Shown here: positions 1 to 11,416 of the stretch, in pieces | Numbering within the stretch: the first letter of the stretch is position 1 | Layout of the letters: every line of letters starts with the position of its first letter | Source: Dictyophora rubrovolvata | Lineage: Eukaryota; Basidiomycota; Agaricomycetes; Phallales; Phallaceae | Length of the DNA: 64,000 nucleotides | Assembly: GCA_029959195.1 (NCBI GenBank) | Contig: CP114120.1 | Coordinates: 1,612,001-1,676,000, forward strand | Direction of reading: 5' to 3' | Program-made: the position numbers and the translations under genes | The notes under the pieces: model-generated | The model's database searches: none | What the model saw: the letters and a program-made list of their open reading frames with translations, nothing else | What the model was told of the DNA's origin: nothing

Positions 1-250
1 GGAGGCCAGAGTATGTTTCTCGAATGTAAAACTGAATATTTCTCTTAAACATTTTAAAGACGGGATCGAAGAATTTGTACCCGACGTCGAACATTCCGAG
101 CAAAGTCTTATGCCCCGCATAGAAGCAGAACCCGAACAGGACCAAGACGAAGTGGAAGAGGAGCAAATGGGATGGGACGACGACGATGGCTTTGTAGATG
201 ATGAAGGTGGATTCGAGGGCGATTTAGAAGTAGGGGATGACGCCGACTAA
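1..250 (+). CDS. 3' end of a gene with a very acidic C-terminus (partial)
   Basis: Only the last two exons are inside the window. A 10-nt exon end is followed by a likely intron at 11-59 (GTATGT donor, TTAAAG acceptor) and a terminal exon from 60 to the TAA at 248-250. The terminal exon reads in one frame for 63 codons and is dominated by Glu and Asp, with the stretch MGWDDDDGFVDDEGGF near the end. Such tails occur in nucleolar, chromatin-associated and importin-type proteins, but nothing here fixes a family. Coding status is well supported by frame and composition; function is unknown because the body of the protein lies upstream of the window. Confidence 0.65.
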   Translation, partial: EARVCFSNVKLNISLKHFKDGIEEFVPDVEHSEQSLMPRIEAEPEQDQDEVEEEQMGWDDDDGFVDDEGGFEGDLEVGDDAD

Positions 251-588
251 GACAAGTTCAATGTATATGTATGCTGGTGGAGAACTGGGGGGGGAAGTCT
301 AAAAATTTGCATCAATTCAAGTCCTTGGCTTAGAGTACTGAAGCATTTGTATCGCGCATATATCGTTAAGTACAGGTATGTTTTTTTGCCTACCGCCGTC
401 GCTATACTGGCGTTGGTTCATTGTCACTACCATATAATGTGGGACCCGACAGAGATGGCGAAGTAGGACTATAGTTTATTTATGAGGTAGTACAGTACAT
501 TTAATTTCATTGTATGTATAACAACTAGACAACAGGAGGCAAACAAGTAGATTTGACAAAATTATTCGATGAACTACAGACAGTAAGG
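251..588. other. intergenic, no gene seen
   Basis: AT-rich spacer between the acidic-tail gene and the minus-strand locus. It has a G8 run near 289 and stops in all frames. It probably holds the 3' untranslated regions of two convergent genes. Confidence 0.5.
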
Positions 589-1448
589 CTACTCAACAAT
601 AGTAGAACTTTGGAAGAGCATTTCTTTGACGTCATTGAACGAATATTCAACCACATCCCTGCAGCGAAACCTCATATGATTCAATTGACGGAGTTGCCGC
701 GGAGTAGTTCGCGCCAATAACCTTGTAGCATTCGCAGTTGTTTGGGTCCCAAAGAATCTGATGATGAAGCTTGGAAAAATTCTCGAGATATTCGTCAACT
801 TGTTCATGTTTAAGTTGTATTACGAGCTGCGCATCTGGGCTGGCCGGCAAGAGAACTGGGAGTCGTTGGACGGTGAGGTGGGCTTGTTGCCCGATAATCG
901 CGTCCCTGTCGGTTGGATTGCTAGAACGGAATTTGTACAGACAGGTCAAAGATACTTAGTGAATGCGTTGTATGTACGGCATCAGTTCTCTTGTGGCTTT
1001 TCCCATTTTTATATCAACTTCCCACTTGGCTCGTTCTGGGAGATAAGCATATTCACAAACGTTGACCACCTAAACCCGTTGCCACTAATGCACTATATAT
1101 GTGTCTGGAAGATGATGAACAATGGGATAAATCAAGGAAGGAAATGTCTTACTCGTAAGGAGTTCGTGCATTTGCGGTGAGTGCGGGCTCGAATATCTTG
1201 TAGTACTCTTCCATGTTTGTGCCCCTGGGAGGATAGATTATTTCTCGACCAGTCTTCGCCGTGAGAGCTTCAGAGGCTTCATGGTGAACCCGCCCCAAAA
1301 CTTTGCGTCCTTCAAGACGAACCGCATCGACATGTTCTTCAGCCAAAAGGATAAGGCGGGTCTTCCGTTTGAAGATTGAATCGACCAAACAATGCGGACA
1401 CATAATGCGTAAACAAAACGCGTCACGCGAAAAGCACCAATCAGTCAA
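589..1448 (-). CDS. unrecognised multi-exon protein, model incomplete
   Basis: Two minus-strand blocks look coding. Block 1 (1448 to about 1149) reads through a basic/acidic segment including KTGREIIYPPRGTNMEEYYK and ends at a good GTAAGA donor near 1151. Block 2 (about 949 to 589) reads through ILWDPNNCECYKVIGANYSA. Between them a further frame (about 1070 to 960) reads VVNVCEYAYLPERAKWEVD, which looks like an internal exon, but I could not make all junctions keep frame. The proposed N-terminus overlaps the left arm of the inverted repeat at 1381-1430, so the true start may be the ATG at about 1406 (MCPHCLVD). I do not recognise the family. It is divergent from SMC4 and probably shares its promoter region. 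Confidence 0.4.
1381..1430 (-). repeat. left arm of a 50-bp inverted repeat
   Basis: The reverse complement of this segment matches 1628-1677 at about 46 of 50 positions. The arms are separated by 197 bp. This arm contains ACGCGT (1418-1423) followed directly by CACGCGA. It lies inside or just before the 5' end of the minus-strand locus. Confidence 0.8.
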
Positions 1449-1627
1449 ATCAAGTTGGTAGTTAGATGTATAGGGAGTTGGAATGCTGAGAGAAAACTAC
1501 ACAAATACTTATCGGGCAAAATCTCGCGATTTTTGATGATTATAGCAGTGGGGATAACTTCGTCGTCCAATCGAATCAAGCCTGGCTAATTACGACATCC
1601 TGCTTACCAATCCAACGTCTTACGGCC

Positions 1628-1677
1628 TCGCGTGACGCGTTATGTTTACGCGTTGTGTGTCCGCATTGTTTGGTCTA
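1628..1677 (+). repeat. right arm of the 50-bp inverted repeat, carrying two ACGCGT boxes
   Basis: Near-perfect inverted partner of 1381-1430. It contains ACGCGT at 1635-1640 and 1648-1653, only about 50-65 bp upstream of the SMC4 start codon. ACGCGT is the MluI cell-cycle box bound by MBF-type factors in yeasts. Its use here is inference. Confidence 0.75.
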
Positions 1678-1700
1678 TTGTCAATTCTCTCAACATAGTC

Positions 1701-4700
1701 ATGCCTCCCCGTCGGTCTACGCGTGCATCGGCGACTCCCATATCAGATTCAGAAAATGATGAAAATATAGAGCCAGTGAAGAAACAGACTCGGACTCGAC
1801 CTATGTCAAAACGCAAGCGAGAAGCGACCATTAAAGAGGAGGAGGAAGAGGAAGAATTTACCCAGCTCCGTCGAAATCATACTGTTCAAGTAAACCCGGT
1901 CTTAGCAGTAAATACCTCAAAACAGAACGCGCGTATACCATCTCTGTCCCCGTCACCGAGTATATCAGGGCTTGGAGGAGAACCGCCCTCGAAAAAGCCC
2001 AGAAATAGCGACGCAAACGAAACGGAAGAAGACTTGACAGGCTCTTACATTGATGATACGCGGGGCATGGCAGCTGCTGATGCTGAAGCTCTTACGAATG
2101 AATCAATAACTCCAAAATTGCATACAAAGAGTCACGACGATTCTGCTAAGCCTGACACGTCAGACGAAGAACCTCGACCGTCCCAAAAAAGCCAGGCGTC
2201 TCCGCCAGAGGAAGAAGATCATAAAGTCCGCTTGGTTATTTACCGACTTGTTCTTGAGAATTTTAAGTCGTATGCTGGTCGACAAGAAATCGGTCCATTC
2301 CATAAGGCAAGTCTTTCAAAACACTCTGCCTCAGTATCATATACCTAAGCCACGTTATAGTCTTTTTCGGCTATCGTTGGACCCAACGGCTCAGGCAAAT
2401 CAAATACTATCGACGCTCTCTTATTCGTATTTGGAAATCGCGCCTCCAAACTGAGACAAGGAAAACTCGCTGAACTCATTCATAACTCGGCTAAATACCC
2501 CGACCTAACCGAATGCAGCGTCGAAGTGCATTTCCGGGAGATAATTGATATGGTGTGTTCACTCGCATGCCCCATGTAACCACACTAAACTCCTAATCTA
2601 ACCCAGCCAGGACCGAACGCATATTCCGTTGTCCCAAATTCTGATCTCGTAGTGTCTAGAGTGGCGTATTCAAACAGTACTAGCAAGTATAAAATTAATG
2701 GTCGTTCGACGAATCGTGAAGAGGTTACTACTCTCTTGAAGGGGAGGGGTATTGATCTGGATCACAATCGTTTTCTTATCCTACAAGTAAGATTTTCCCA
2801 TACAGCGTCCTCACAAATAGCCTTATTCATTTCTATCATAGGGAGAAGTTGAATCCATCGCTCAAATGAAGCCAAAAGCCGCTTCAGAGCACGATGACGG
2901 TTTATTAGAATATCTCGAAGATATTATAGGAACGACCCATTACAAAGCTCAGATTGAAGAAGCCTTAGCAGAGGTAGACAAATTTGCCGAACTCCGGGCG
3001 GAGAAACTCAATCGCCTACGCATCGTTGAACGAGAGAAAAATGCTCTGGAAGAAAAGAAGAGACAGGCGGAGGAATACCTTAAGCTTCAAAACGAATGGG
3101 TTCGAGCCCAGTCGCGTTTGTATCAATGGTATCTGTGGCAGTGTATGCTCAATGAGGAAAGGTATAACGATGTTACCGTAAGTTTTTCGAAGATCAGAAT
3201 TTTTTTGTTGTTCCTCATTCATATATAGGGCCAAACTGAAAGATTACTTTTTGAAGAAACAGAACGGAACAAGGATAATCTTGCGCATTGTGAGGCTCTG
3301 GAAAAACATTATAGGGATCGGGTTGCCGCATATGAGGTGATATATTCAAATTCGTACTAGTGATGCCTAGAGTTCTAATATTTGCAAAGGATATCAAACG
3401 TCATGTCGGAGAAGTTATGAAAACACTCCAGAGCAAAGAAAAAGAAGAAGTCAGTCTGCAAGAGCGCAAAAAGCACGCCAGTGGTAAAGCTAAGAAAGTC
3501 AAGAAAGCTTTACATGATGTCGGTTATTTCTCTAAGCATTCTTTAATATTTTTACTTAGTAAATATTAGGATGCTCGTATATTAGCTGAAGGAGAGCGTA
3601 CCATACACAGCAGCGAGGAAAAGATTCAACAAGAACGCGCAAAGCTTGAGAAGCTGGAGGCATCTCTCGTTGAAGAAGAAACTGCTTTGGAGAAAATTCA
3701 AGAGGGTCTGAAAGGTTTGGTTTCTCCTCATGAACCTTTATATATCTGCTCATGCCATCGCTTTCTAAAGATAAAACCCAAGTTTTTCATGACCAAATAG
3801 AGGCGAAGCAGAAGGAACTGGCACCATGGGAAGCCAAAATCAACAAGACCAAGGCTGAGTTAGACATTGCAGTTAGTGAGCAAGATGCTCTGACTCAAAA
3901 AGCTGAGGCTGCGCAAAAGGCAGCGGCCGAAGCTGAGTTGACGCTGAATCAATTGAAAGAGGGGCAACAGAATAAGGTATTGTGTGGTTTATGTTGTTAT
4001 GATTGTCTACTTTTATGTTTTTAGGCTACCGAGCTCGAAAAGCTTCGGAAGTCGCGGACGACGCTTTCCAGGGATTCTCAAAAGAACGAAGCCCTGATCA
4101 AGGTTGGTATTTGATGTTTTTGATTGGGAATATTTTCTCCGACTGACGCTGGCTCTAAGGATCTCCGTGCACGCGTTCAGTCTCTTCGTGAAAAGGCTAA
4201 CGGCTGTCAACAGAGAGTGACTGAAGCTAGAGCATCCCATGCAGCAAATACGTCTCAAAACAATGTTTTGGATTGTCTTACTCGTTTGAAGAATAGTGGG
4301 AGGATTTCCGGTTTTCATGTAAATCTTGCTCCTTTCTCAGCTCCAGTTTTATTTATTTATTTATTTACTTTCTTTCTTTATAGGGTCGGTTGGGAAGTTT
4401 AGGAACGATTCCTGATAAATACGACGTTGCAGTCTCTACAGCTTGTCCATCCATGAACCACATGGTTGTTGATCAAGTCGAGCAAGGACAAGCCTGTATC
4501 GAGTACTTGCGTAAACAGAACGTTGGACGGACCAATATCATGATCTTGGAGAAGTTATCGACCTATGGCATGGAGCCTATTCCAACGCCGGAAAATGTCC
4601 CTAGATTGTTCGACTTGATTAAACCTAAAGAACCACGCTTTGCTCCGGCTTTTTACAAAGGAGTTGGGAACACGTTGGTAGCCAATGATCTTGAACAGGC

Positions 4701-6997
4701 TAATCGAATTGCCTTTGGAGGTCAAAGACGATGGCGTGTCGTGACACTTGCTGGACAACTAATTGATACGTCGGGAACAATGTCTGGCGGTGGAACTAGA
4801 GTGTCCAGAGGTGCTATGAGTTCCAAACTGGTCACTGAAGCTGTTGGACCGGAAGTAATGAAACGATACGAAAAGGAGCTCGAAACTTATACCCAACAAC
4901 TTGAAGCATCTGTTAAAGAATTAGCTCATGCCGAGCTTGCTGGAGATGACTTCTCCCGACAATTGCCCCAGCTTGAAATGGACATTCAGAAACTGGAACT
5001 CGACGCACAAACATGTTCTCAACAGATTGATGAAGCTACAAAACGACTGGAAGGTCTCAGGTAGGTTCCAAACTGCAGCCATTGTTCTCAAATTGACTGT
5101 GATTTAGGCTGCAGTGTAAACCAAATAAAGATGATCTCGCTCGATTATCTGCTCTGAAGAAGGAAATTGCCTCTTCGGCAGCTGAATTAGAACGCTTGCG
5201 AGATAAAACAACAGGAATTATCAGCGCCATTCAGGAATTGAAAAATAAAATTCTTGATGTTGGTGGTTCAAAGCTCGTATCACAGAAATCCAAGGTCGAA
5301 AGCGTTAAACTGTACCTCAACCTCGCCAATGAGGAGATTACCAAAGCCGAGGTCGCCAAAAACAAAGCGGAGAAAGATATAAAGAAGTACGAAGGACTGA
5401 TTGCCAGTAACAATACCCTCTTGAAAGAAACGGACGATGAACTAGAAACTCTCGATAAACAACTGGCTGCGTGCAAAAGCATTTTAGATGATATCCATAC
5501 CAAAGTCGAGGCCGCCCAATCAGCCGAGGAGAACGCTAAGGAAGACCTTCAGGGGATCAAAGCGGATCTGGATGAGAAAACGCAAGGGATACAGGAGTTC
5601 AGGAAAAAGGAAGTACGTTGCAAAACAAGATTGAGACTTTTCAATGGCGTTGATTATTTCGTTAGGTCGAGTATAAACAGATCCTCGAGGACGTCAAGAA
5701 AGAAAGTGCTGAGAATGAGAGAGCAATTATGCATTGGCAGGAAAAGCACGACAAGCTTAAGCTTGAGGAAATTGACCTTGAGTAAGCAGCGGACTGTTTC
5801 GTCTATATATGCGTCGGTACTGATGAAGCACATTGCTAGTGATGAAGAGGAGGAACCTACGAGGCCTACTACAGAAAACGATCAGTCGGACGAAACTCCT
5901 GTTAAAGCGGAAGCCCAAGCCCATGATCCAATTATCTCGGCCCGTTCATCGACAGAGTTGCACGTCTATAGCATCGAGGAATTGCAAACTTTCACCAAGA
6001 AAGGCTTACTGGGTGATGCTACCCTCTTAGAAGGTAGAGACGGATCTTTTGTTGTTGTTTTGCCGGCTTTATTGATCTAAAAGCTACCCAAAGAACAATT
6101 AAAAAACCTACAACCCAATTTGGGTGTTCTGAAAGAGTACAGGAAACGAGAAGCCGAGTTCCTCGATCGTGCTCAAGATTTGGATAAAGTTACGACTAGC
6201 CGGGATGCTGCCAAAAAGCAATACGACGAACTAAGGAAAGCGCGTCTCGAAGAGTTTATGTGTGGATTCAACATCATTTCTGCCAAGTTAAAGGAGATGT
6301 ACCAGGTATAGTTTAGAATTCTTTCGCCTTCTAGTTCTTCGACTTATAATATGATGCAGATGATCACCTTGGGTGGAAACGCTGAACTAGAACTAGTGGA
6401 TAGTATGGATCCCTTTTCTGAAGGTATCATATTCAGCGTAATGCCTCCAAAGAAAAGTTGGAAGAATATTTCAAACCTATCAGGTGGAGAAAAGGTCAGC
6501 GACGAAACGACTTAGCTATTGCTGATGTGCTGACCTGTTTTCCTTGGAAAGACTCTTAGTTCGTTGGCCTTAGTATTTGCGCTCCATGTTTTCAAGGTAA
6601 GCTACGGTGCGATTCGCTATTCTAAAACAGACTGATTTCTTGTCAAGCCGACACCATTGTACTTCATGGATGAAATCGATGCCGCGCTGGATTTCCGTAA
6701 CGTCTCTATTGTTGCGAACTATATCAAAGATCGTACGAAGAACGCTCAGTTTATCATCATCTCGCTGAGGTTAGTAGTTTGGGTTCATTCACAGCCTTAA
6801 TATATTTGAATCATAATACAGGAATGACATGTTCGAACTAAGTCATCGACTCATTGGTATTTATAAGACTTCGAATCAAACTCGAAGTATGTATAAGAAC
6901 TCTCTGAAACTATCATTACGATTACTCATACGAGTTCTTAGGTATCGCCATTGATAATCATACGTTAGCTCCCGCTCCTATACAAGTTCGTGTGTGA
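1701..6997 (+). CDS. SMC4: condensin subunit SMC4 (structural maintenance of chromosomes)
   Basis: ABC-type ATPase core of condensin, which pairs with SMC2 to compact mitotic chromosomes. The start is ATG 1701 (MPPRRST), followed by an acidic/basic disordered tail of about 180 residues. The N-terminal ATPase lobe has LENFKSYAG and Walker A GPNGSGKSN, the latter just after the first intron. Long coiled coils flank the hinge at about 4384-4800 (FHGRLGSLGTIPDKYDVAV, FYKGVGNTLVANDLE, GTMSGGGTR). The C-lobe carries the signature LSGGEK and Walker B LYFMDEIDAALD, then a short tail to TGA 6995-6997. About 19 small introns are needed. The first (2307-2360) has a GC donor; the one at 3519-3569 appears to use GTCGGT. 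The hinge and the FYKGVGNT segment distinguish SMC4 from SMC2. No break was seen; the gene looks complete. Confidence 0.97.
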
Positions 6998-7107
6998 TGT
7001 GTGATTTGAATGCTGTCTTATTAAACGAATTTATTCTGTAATTTTGAGTCTCGTCTGCTCACTTTCCCCCCTTCTGTAACAGTGAAATAAACTTGTATTA
7101 CAAGACA

Positions 7108-8693
7108 TCATTCCATTCGAACAAGACGACTTCCCTCACGTTTCAGTGCGGGTTCTAACCATTGAGCTAGAGTTTTGTTATTCCATACTGTGGTGCCCGA
7201 ATAGGGCTGAGTTTCATCTATACATATTGAGGGAAGAAGAAGCTCATCGTGGAAGTAAGGGTCTGCCAGAGCCGCTACCGTAGAAAGTCGTGCGGAGGGC
7301 TCATATACTAAAAACTTATCGATAAGAGTAAGTAACGAATGCTTTGATTTATGGGACGAAGGTAAATTTGGCAGTAAAGTGGCTAATGGTCGGGCCTCGG
7401 CTTCTCGAAATTGAACTTTGTCCACATCTGGAAGCGAACTGAAAGACTGAGAATTGAAAGGGCTTCTCAAAAAATATATATCAAGAACAAGGTCCCAACG
7501 GAAACTTACAGGCCAGGTTTCATCATCAGGCGTACCTCGCAATCGGAAGATACTCCATGCTAAACCCAATTCACCTCGTTCTCCGTCAAACAAGGTGCAT
7601 TTACACCAGCTCGCCCTGTAATCGATATTGGCTTTCAATGATGAGGGTATAATGAAGGGAGGTAAAACCTCGTCCTCGTCTGGAAATATGCATGGCGAGG
7701 ATACCGGACTTGAGGAGGGTATAAGCTGGAGCGCGGTGAAGAATTGCGCAATGGTTGCCCCAAGACTCCAGCAATCTATCGCTGTCGTTGAATATACAGG
7801 CGGGGAGAATAGGAGTTCTGGAGCTCTATACGGTCTGGAGAATAACGTCAAAGCAAATCCAAAAAAAAATGACCATATGACATACCCTGTGGAAACTTGA
7901 GAACACATATCTTCTGGGGTTTCGCGCCAGTCCCTGGTCAGCATGTTAGCTTTGAGGGGCTTCGTAGCTACGCTTTGAGTAACAGGCTGATCCCATGCTA
8001 TCCCGAAATCAATTAATTTAACGACTCCAAAGTGGTTGATCAGAACATTGCTTGGGTTCAGATCTCTGTGGGAGATCGGAGGGTCCAGCGAATGGAGGTA
8101 TGCAACAGCCAAGAGTAGCTGATAGATGATCGATTTCGTTACAATCTCAAATGAATTGATATCTTTGCTTAATGAAAGGACAGGGCGAGCGAAAGGGGAA
8201 TACGTGCCATTATAAGGCTCTGGTGTGTACAAGGGCGAGGATAGAAGGATGACAAGAGAAAGTGGGATCAAAGGCATATACAATGCGTACGGTGCTTCTA
8301 CACCTCCTTGCTCAAATTTCAACATTTCAATTATCTATCGAGATATGTTAGCAAATGATGGATTAAAACGATGAAGTGGCGTACATTTTTGTGCGAAATA
8401 CGACGCAGAACAGCTACCTCGCGTTGAATATCGTGGGGAGGTAAACATCGTTCATGTACCACTTTAATCGCTACCCAGTTCTCCAGATCGTGTAGAGGAT
8501 CTAAAGGTAACTCCAGGGGTTGATTATTACTTTCAATCGATCCTTTTGGAACACGGGCACGCCAAACAACAGCATGAATTCCATTGGCTAATCTCTGCCA
8601 GCCTCGATTGCTGGAGCTAGACTTCTGTTTGCTAGTCAGTCTACCATTATAGTTTACTGCCAAAGCATTACATTCATTGAGGATTTTAGACAA
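7108..8693 (-). CDS. CDK-like (CMGC) protein kinase with atypical Gly loop, possible CAK1/Csk1 type
   Basis: Introns at 8335-8384, 7835-7885 and 7447-7509 join one kinase domain. Visible motifs in order: degenerate nucleotide loop ANGIHAVVWRA, VAIKVV (ATP lysine), SHRDLNPSNVLI (catalytic loop), KLIDFGIAWD, PYRAPELL, then CWSLGATIAQF. After it comes GTPDDETWP, joined to SFSSLPDVDKVQF, a typical CDK C-lobe segment. Only one of the three loop glycines remains, and the usual HRDLK lysine is Asn. Budding-yeast Cak1 also lacks most loop glycines, so a single-subunit CDK-activating kinase is a reasonable guess, not a proof. No in-frame ATG precedes the kinase core within the open frame, which opens at a TTG; a short 5' exon upstream, ending at an acceptor near 8710, is likely. 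Confidence 0.85.
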
Positions 8694-9063
8694 TGTCCGA
8701 TTTCGATATATGTGCTAGTTGATCACGTAGAGTAGAAAGATAATAGCACTGGCGTCGGACGTCACTAGCACTGTGACGAGTCGAATCATCATAATGTTAG
8801 TCGTAGAACCTCAGCTTAGCATTAAATCTTCTAACTGTTGAGTCATATATTAAATATTGATGCAAATACATGTAATTAAGATACATTCGTAAATAGATAA
8901 CCCGTGTAAACGTGATGAGTGGAAAAGGCCCTGAAAGTTCTGATACGTCGCACTATGAGCTTGAAGTTGTGCTGACGAAAGGGGTTTCCCCAAGCGCGAA
9001 ACTTCGTCAAAACAGGTGTGCTCAGTCAAGAAGGAAGTTGAACATCAATGGTCTCCGTTTGCG
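8694..9063. other. intergenic, no complete gene
   Basis: AT-rich spacer between two minus-strand genes. It probably holds the kinase 5' UTR, possibly including a small first exon, and the 3' UTR of the F-box gene. A short plus-strand frame from 8912 lies mostly here and looks random. Confidence 0.5.
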
Positions 9064-10974
9064 TCAGCCCAGTTCCATCATAAGTTCACTATACGGAGAC
9101 TGCTGCCAGTGAGGCGGCGGTTCAGAAGGTTGCGAGAAATCAATTCGACGGAGTACATTATTGGCAATTCCTAGTTCTAAAATAGGGTTTGAACGGGATA
9201 TACCAGGGAAAAAAAAAACAAGCACAAGTCTGACCTGGCCTGGTATGCATCCTAGTCCAGGAATACCATAATTCTGATCTGGTGAGCTGGAGGCAGGAAC
9301 ATAACTGAACAAGGCCGGAATAAAGATTCTGCTGGACATGTAAAATGACCATGTCATCCGAGTTGATTGGTTCCATTGTACAAGTTCTTATGGGGACTGT
9401 GACATCCATGATATGAGGCAAAACAAACACTCCGCGGTCCTTCAGAAAAGTTTTTAGCTCTTTTGTGGCACGCTTACAAGAAAGGTGGTCAACACGTACA
9501 TCAACATAAACAGCTATTCTGTGGTCATCATCATACGCCAAATACATTATGGGATATCCCACGTTGACAATGGTTATATTATCTCGTAAAGGAGTTCCAT
9601 TTCGTAAAGCCCGCTCAAAATCGCGGACAATGCATATATTGCCTGCTGCGTCAGCGGCGACAAAATGCGATCCACAAGGAGAGACGTGCACTAGGGCAAA
9701 TCAAAAATGAATTTATGGTTATATGGTTTATTCAATAACAGGGACTTACCAGCGTTGCAATGCCAAATGCCGGGCTCGGAAGGGGTCTCGTTGACTACAA
9801 CGCATGGTATTAAAAGAGATGTTTCATTTTCAGTGTTGGTCGCATGGATCGGATTACCAGAGTCTGAGTATTTTAAACAGTACGTTGCTTTAGCAAAAAC
9901 CTGACTAATTCCTGCTACGTTGGTCGGGAATCGCAGCAGTGTAGAGGTGTCTGAAGGGTCTAAGGGAAAAATGAGGACGTCACTATGAGTGCATATGAAT
10001 GCATGACGTTGGCTGAAGTCGACATAGTTAACGTCAACAACCGGATCTTCTCGTGTGCGAAATTGGATGGATTGGATGAGCTGTCCAGTCAATAAATCGT
10101 ACAGATAAGCTTCGCCAGCTACTTGGGAAGCCAACAGGAGTTTAGAATGAACAGCGCGCAAAGCACGAGTGGGATTAGGGGGTGATATGACCGTCCAAGG
10201 CACGAATGCCCCTCGATCATCTTGGGAAGCTGACAACTCAGACTGCCAAGCGATCCTCCGAGCTCGTAGTTGGACAAAGTCGTTGTATAGCGTTGATGGA
10301 CGAGACGTGATATGCTTGACATCTCGTTTCCTCCGCCATACATCGACAATTTCCCCTCGACGAGTGAAGACCACAAATCCGTCTGTAAATTCCACATGAG
10401 CATATCCATTTACTTCTGACTACACAGAACAAATGAGTTGAATTGGAATTCGGTAAGGAGACATCCTTACATGGGGAAGGAGCCAAAGGATGTCCGAACC
10501 GGAACTCTCGATAGGAGCGACGCGAAGTCCTCCATCAAAATGAGTGGTGATGACGGTTTCTTGCTCTTCATCGATCTTGAAACGCCAGACAGCTTTACCA
10601 GCTGTACCCACATGAGATGAATAGCTCGATTCTTGACCTTCCCAGCGAAGATGCGTTTTATAAAATTTATGACCTGGTAACAATTTGCTATTAAATCATC
10701 GACAGGATATTTCAATTTGTTAAACGAACATACAAAGTTCGCTCCAGGTATGGATATCTTCTGACCATTTTTTTGGCACCGGAGCACTGTCAACGGTTTT
10801 GGTCTGGGGTGGTATGAAACCATGTAGGATAGCCGCGGCGTGAAATATGTTTTCCGTGTTGCTGTTCATGAAACGCCGCCATGGCTTTGAGACTCGGCAT
10901 AGACGTTGCAGTTGTTGAATGGGCAGATAAGAGAGGATCGAGAGGATAATCTCTGGGGGTAGCACATCCAACAT
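9064..10974 (-). CDS. F-box protein with a beta-propeller-like body
   Basis: Starts at ATG 10974 with an N-terminal F-box (LPPEIILSILSYLPIQQL, then CRVSKPWRRFM), the SKP1-binding module of SCF ubiquitin ligases. Introns near 10682-10736, 10420-10470, about 9692-9745 and about 9177-9230 join four further exons. The body has WD-like or propeller-like strands (VWRFKIDEEQETVITTHFDGG, GFVVFTRRGEIVDVWRR, SKLLLASQVAGEAYLYDLLTG, HAFICTHSDVLIFPLD) but no clean GH...WD spacing. The last exon ends at 9064. It is most likely a substrate-recognition subunit; the target is unknown. Convergent or tandem minus-strand neighbours show no functional link. Confidence 0.85.
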
Positions 10975-11416
10975 GGTCTGCTAAGTAGAGGACTGAAACA
11001 GCTCCTAGCAACAAAAAAACCTCTCAAAGACTAAATATTGTCTCAAAAATAAATAAATTGGTGTGTGAAAAGCGGAAAGTTAGCTCACGAATCACGATGA
11101 CTTCATCAAGAATGAAGACGGTCTAGATTGCCTCCGTCATAATCGAAATCTAAGTTGCATGTCACACTCAGACGAAGAGTAATTTGCGCTGCCAGAGCTC
11201 TTGTCGATAAGATTATATTATAGTATTTCATACATGCAATACTTCTTTGCTTCTGCAAAATATTTTTCCCCTTGTCGCACGGCATGGTTCCCAGTTTCGA
11301 GGTATAAATGTTGGGTAATATTCGAAACTGACGTCAGAGCTCCACGTTCATCCTTCCAGCTTGTGCACCTTCGGTTCCATTTCCTAACGAAAAGTTTAGG
11401 GAAGCCATCCCTCGCC
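10975..11416. other. intergenic, no gene seen
   Basis: Holds the F-box gene promoter/5' UTR and the SRP14 3' UTR. Overlapping short frames on both strands near 11201-11427 look like chance openings. Confidence 0.55.

Noticed and set aside
1632-1700. Longer SMC4 start with MTRYVYALCVRIVW leader
   Set aside because: This leader lies in the inverted repeat and has the same peptide on the other arm (MTRFVYALCVRIVW) in the minus strand, so it is repeat-derived. It is joined in frame to SMC4 only by chance; ATG 1701 is preferred.
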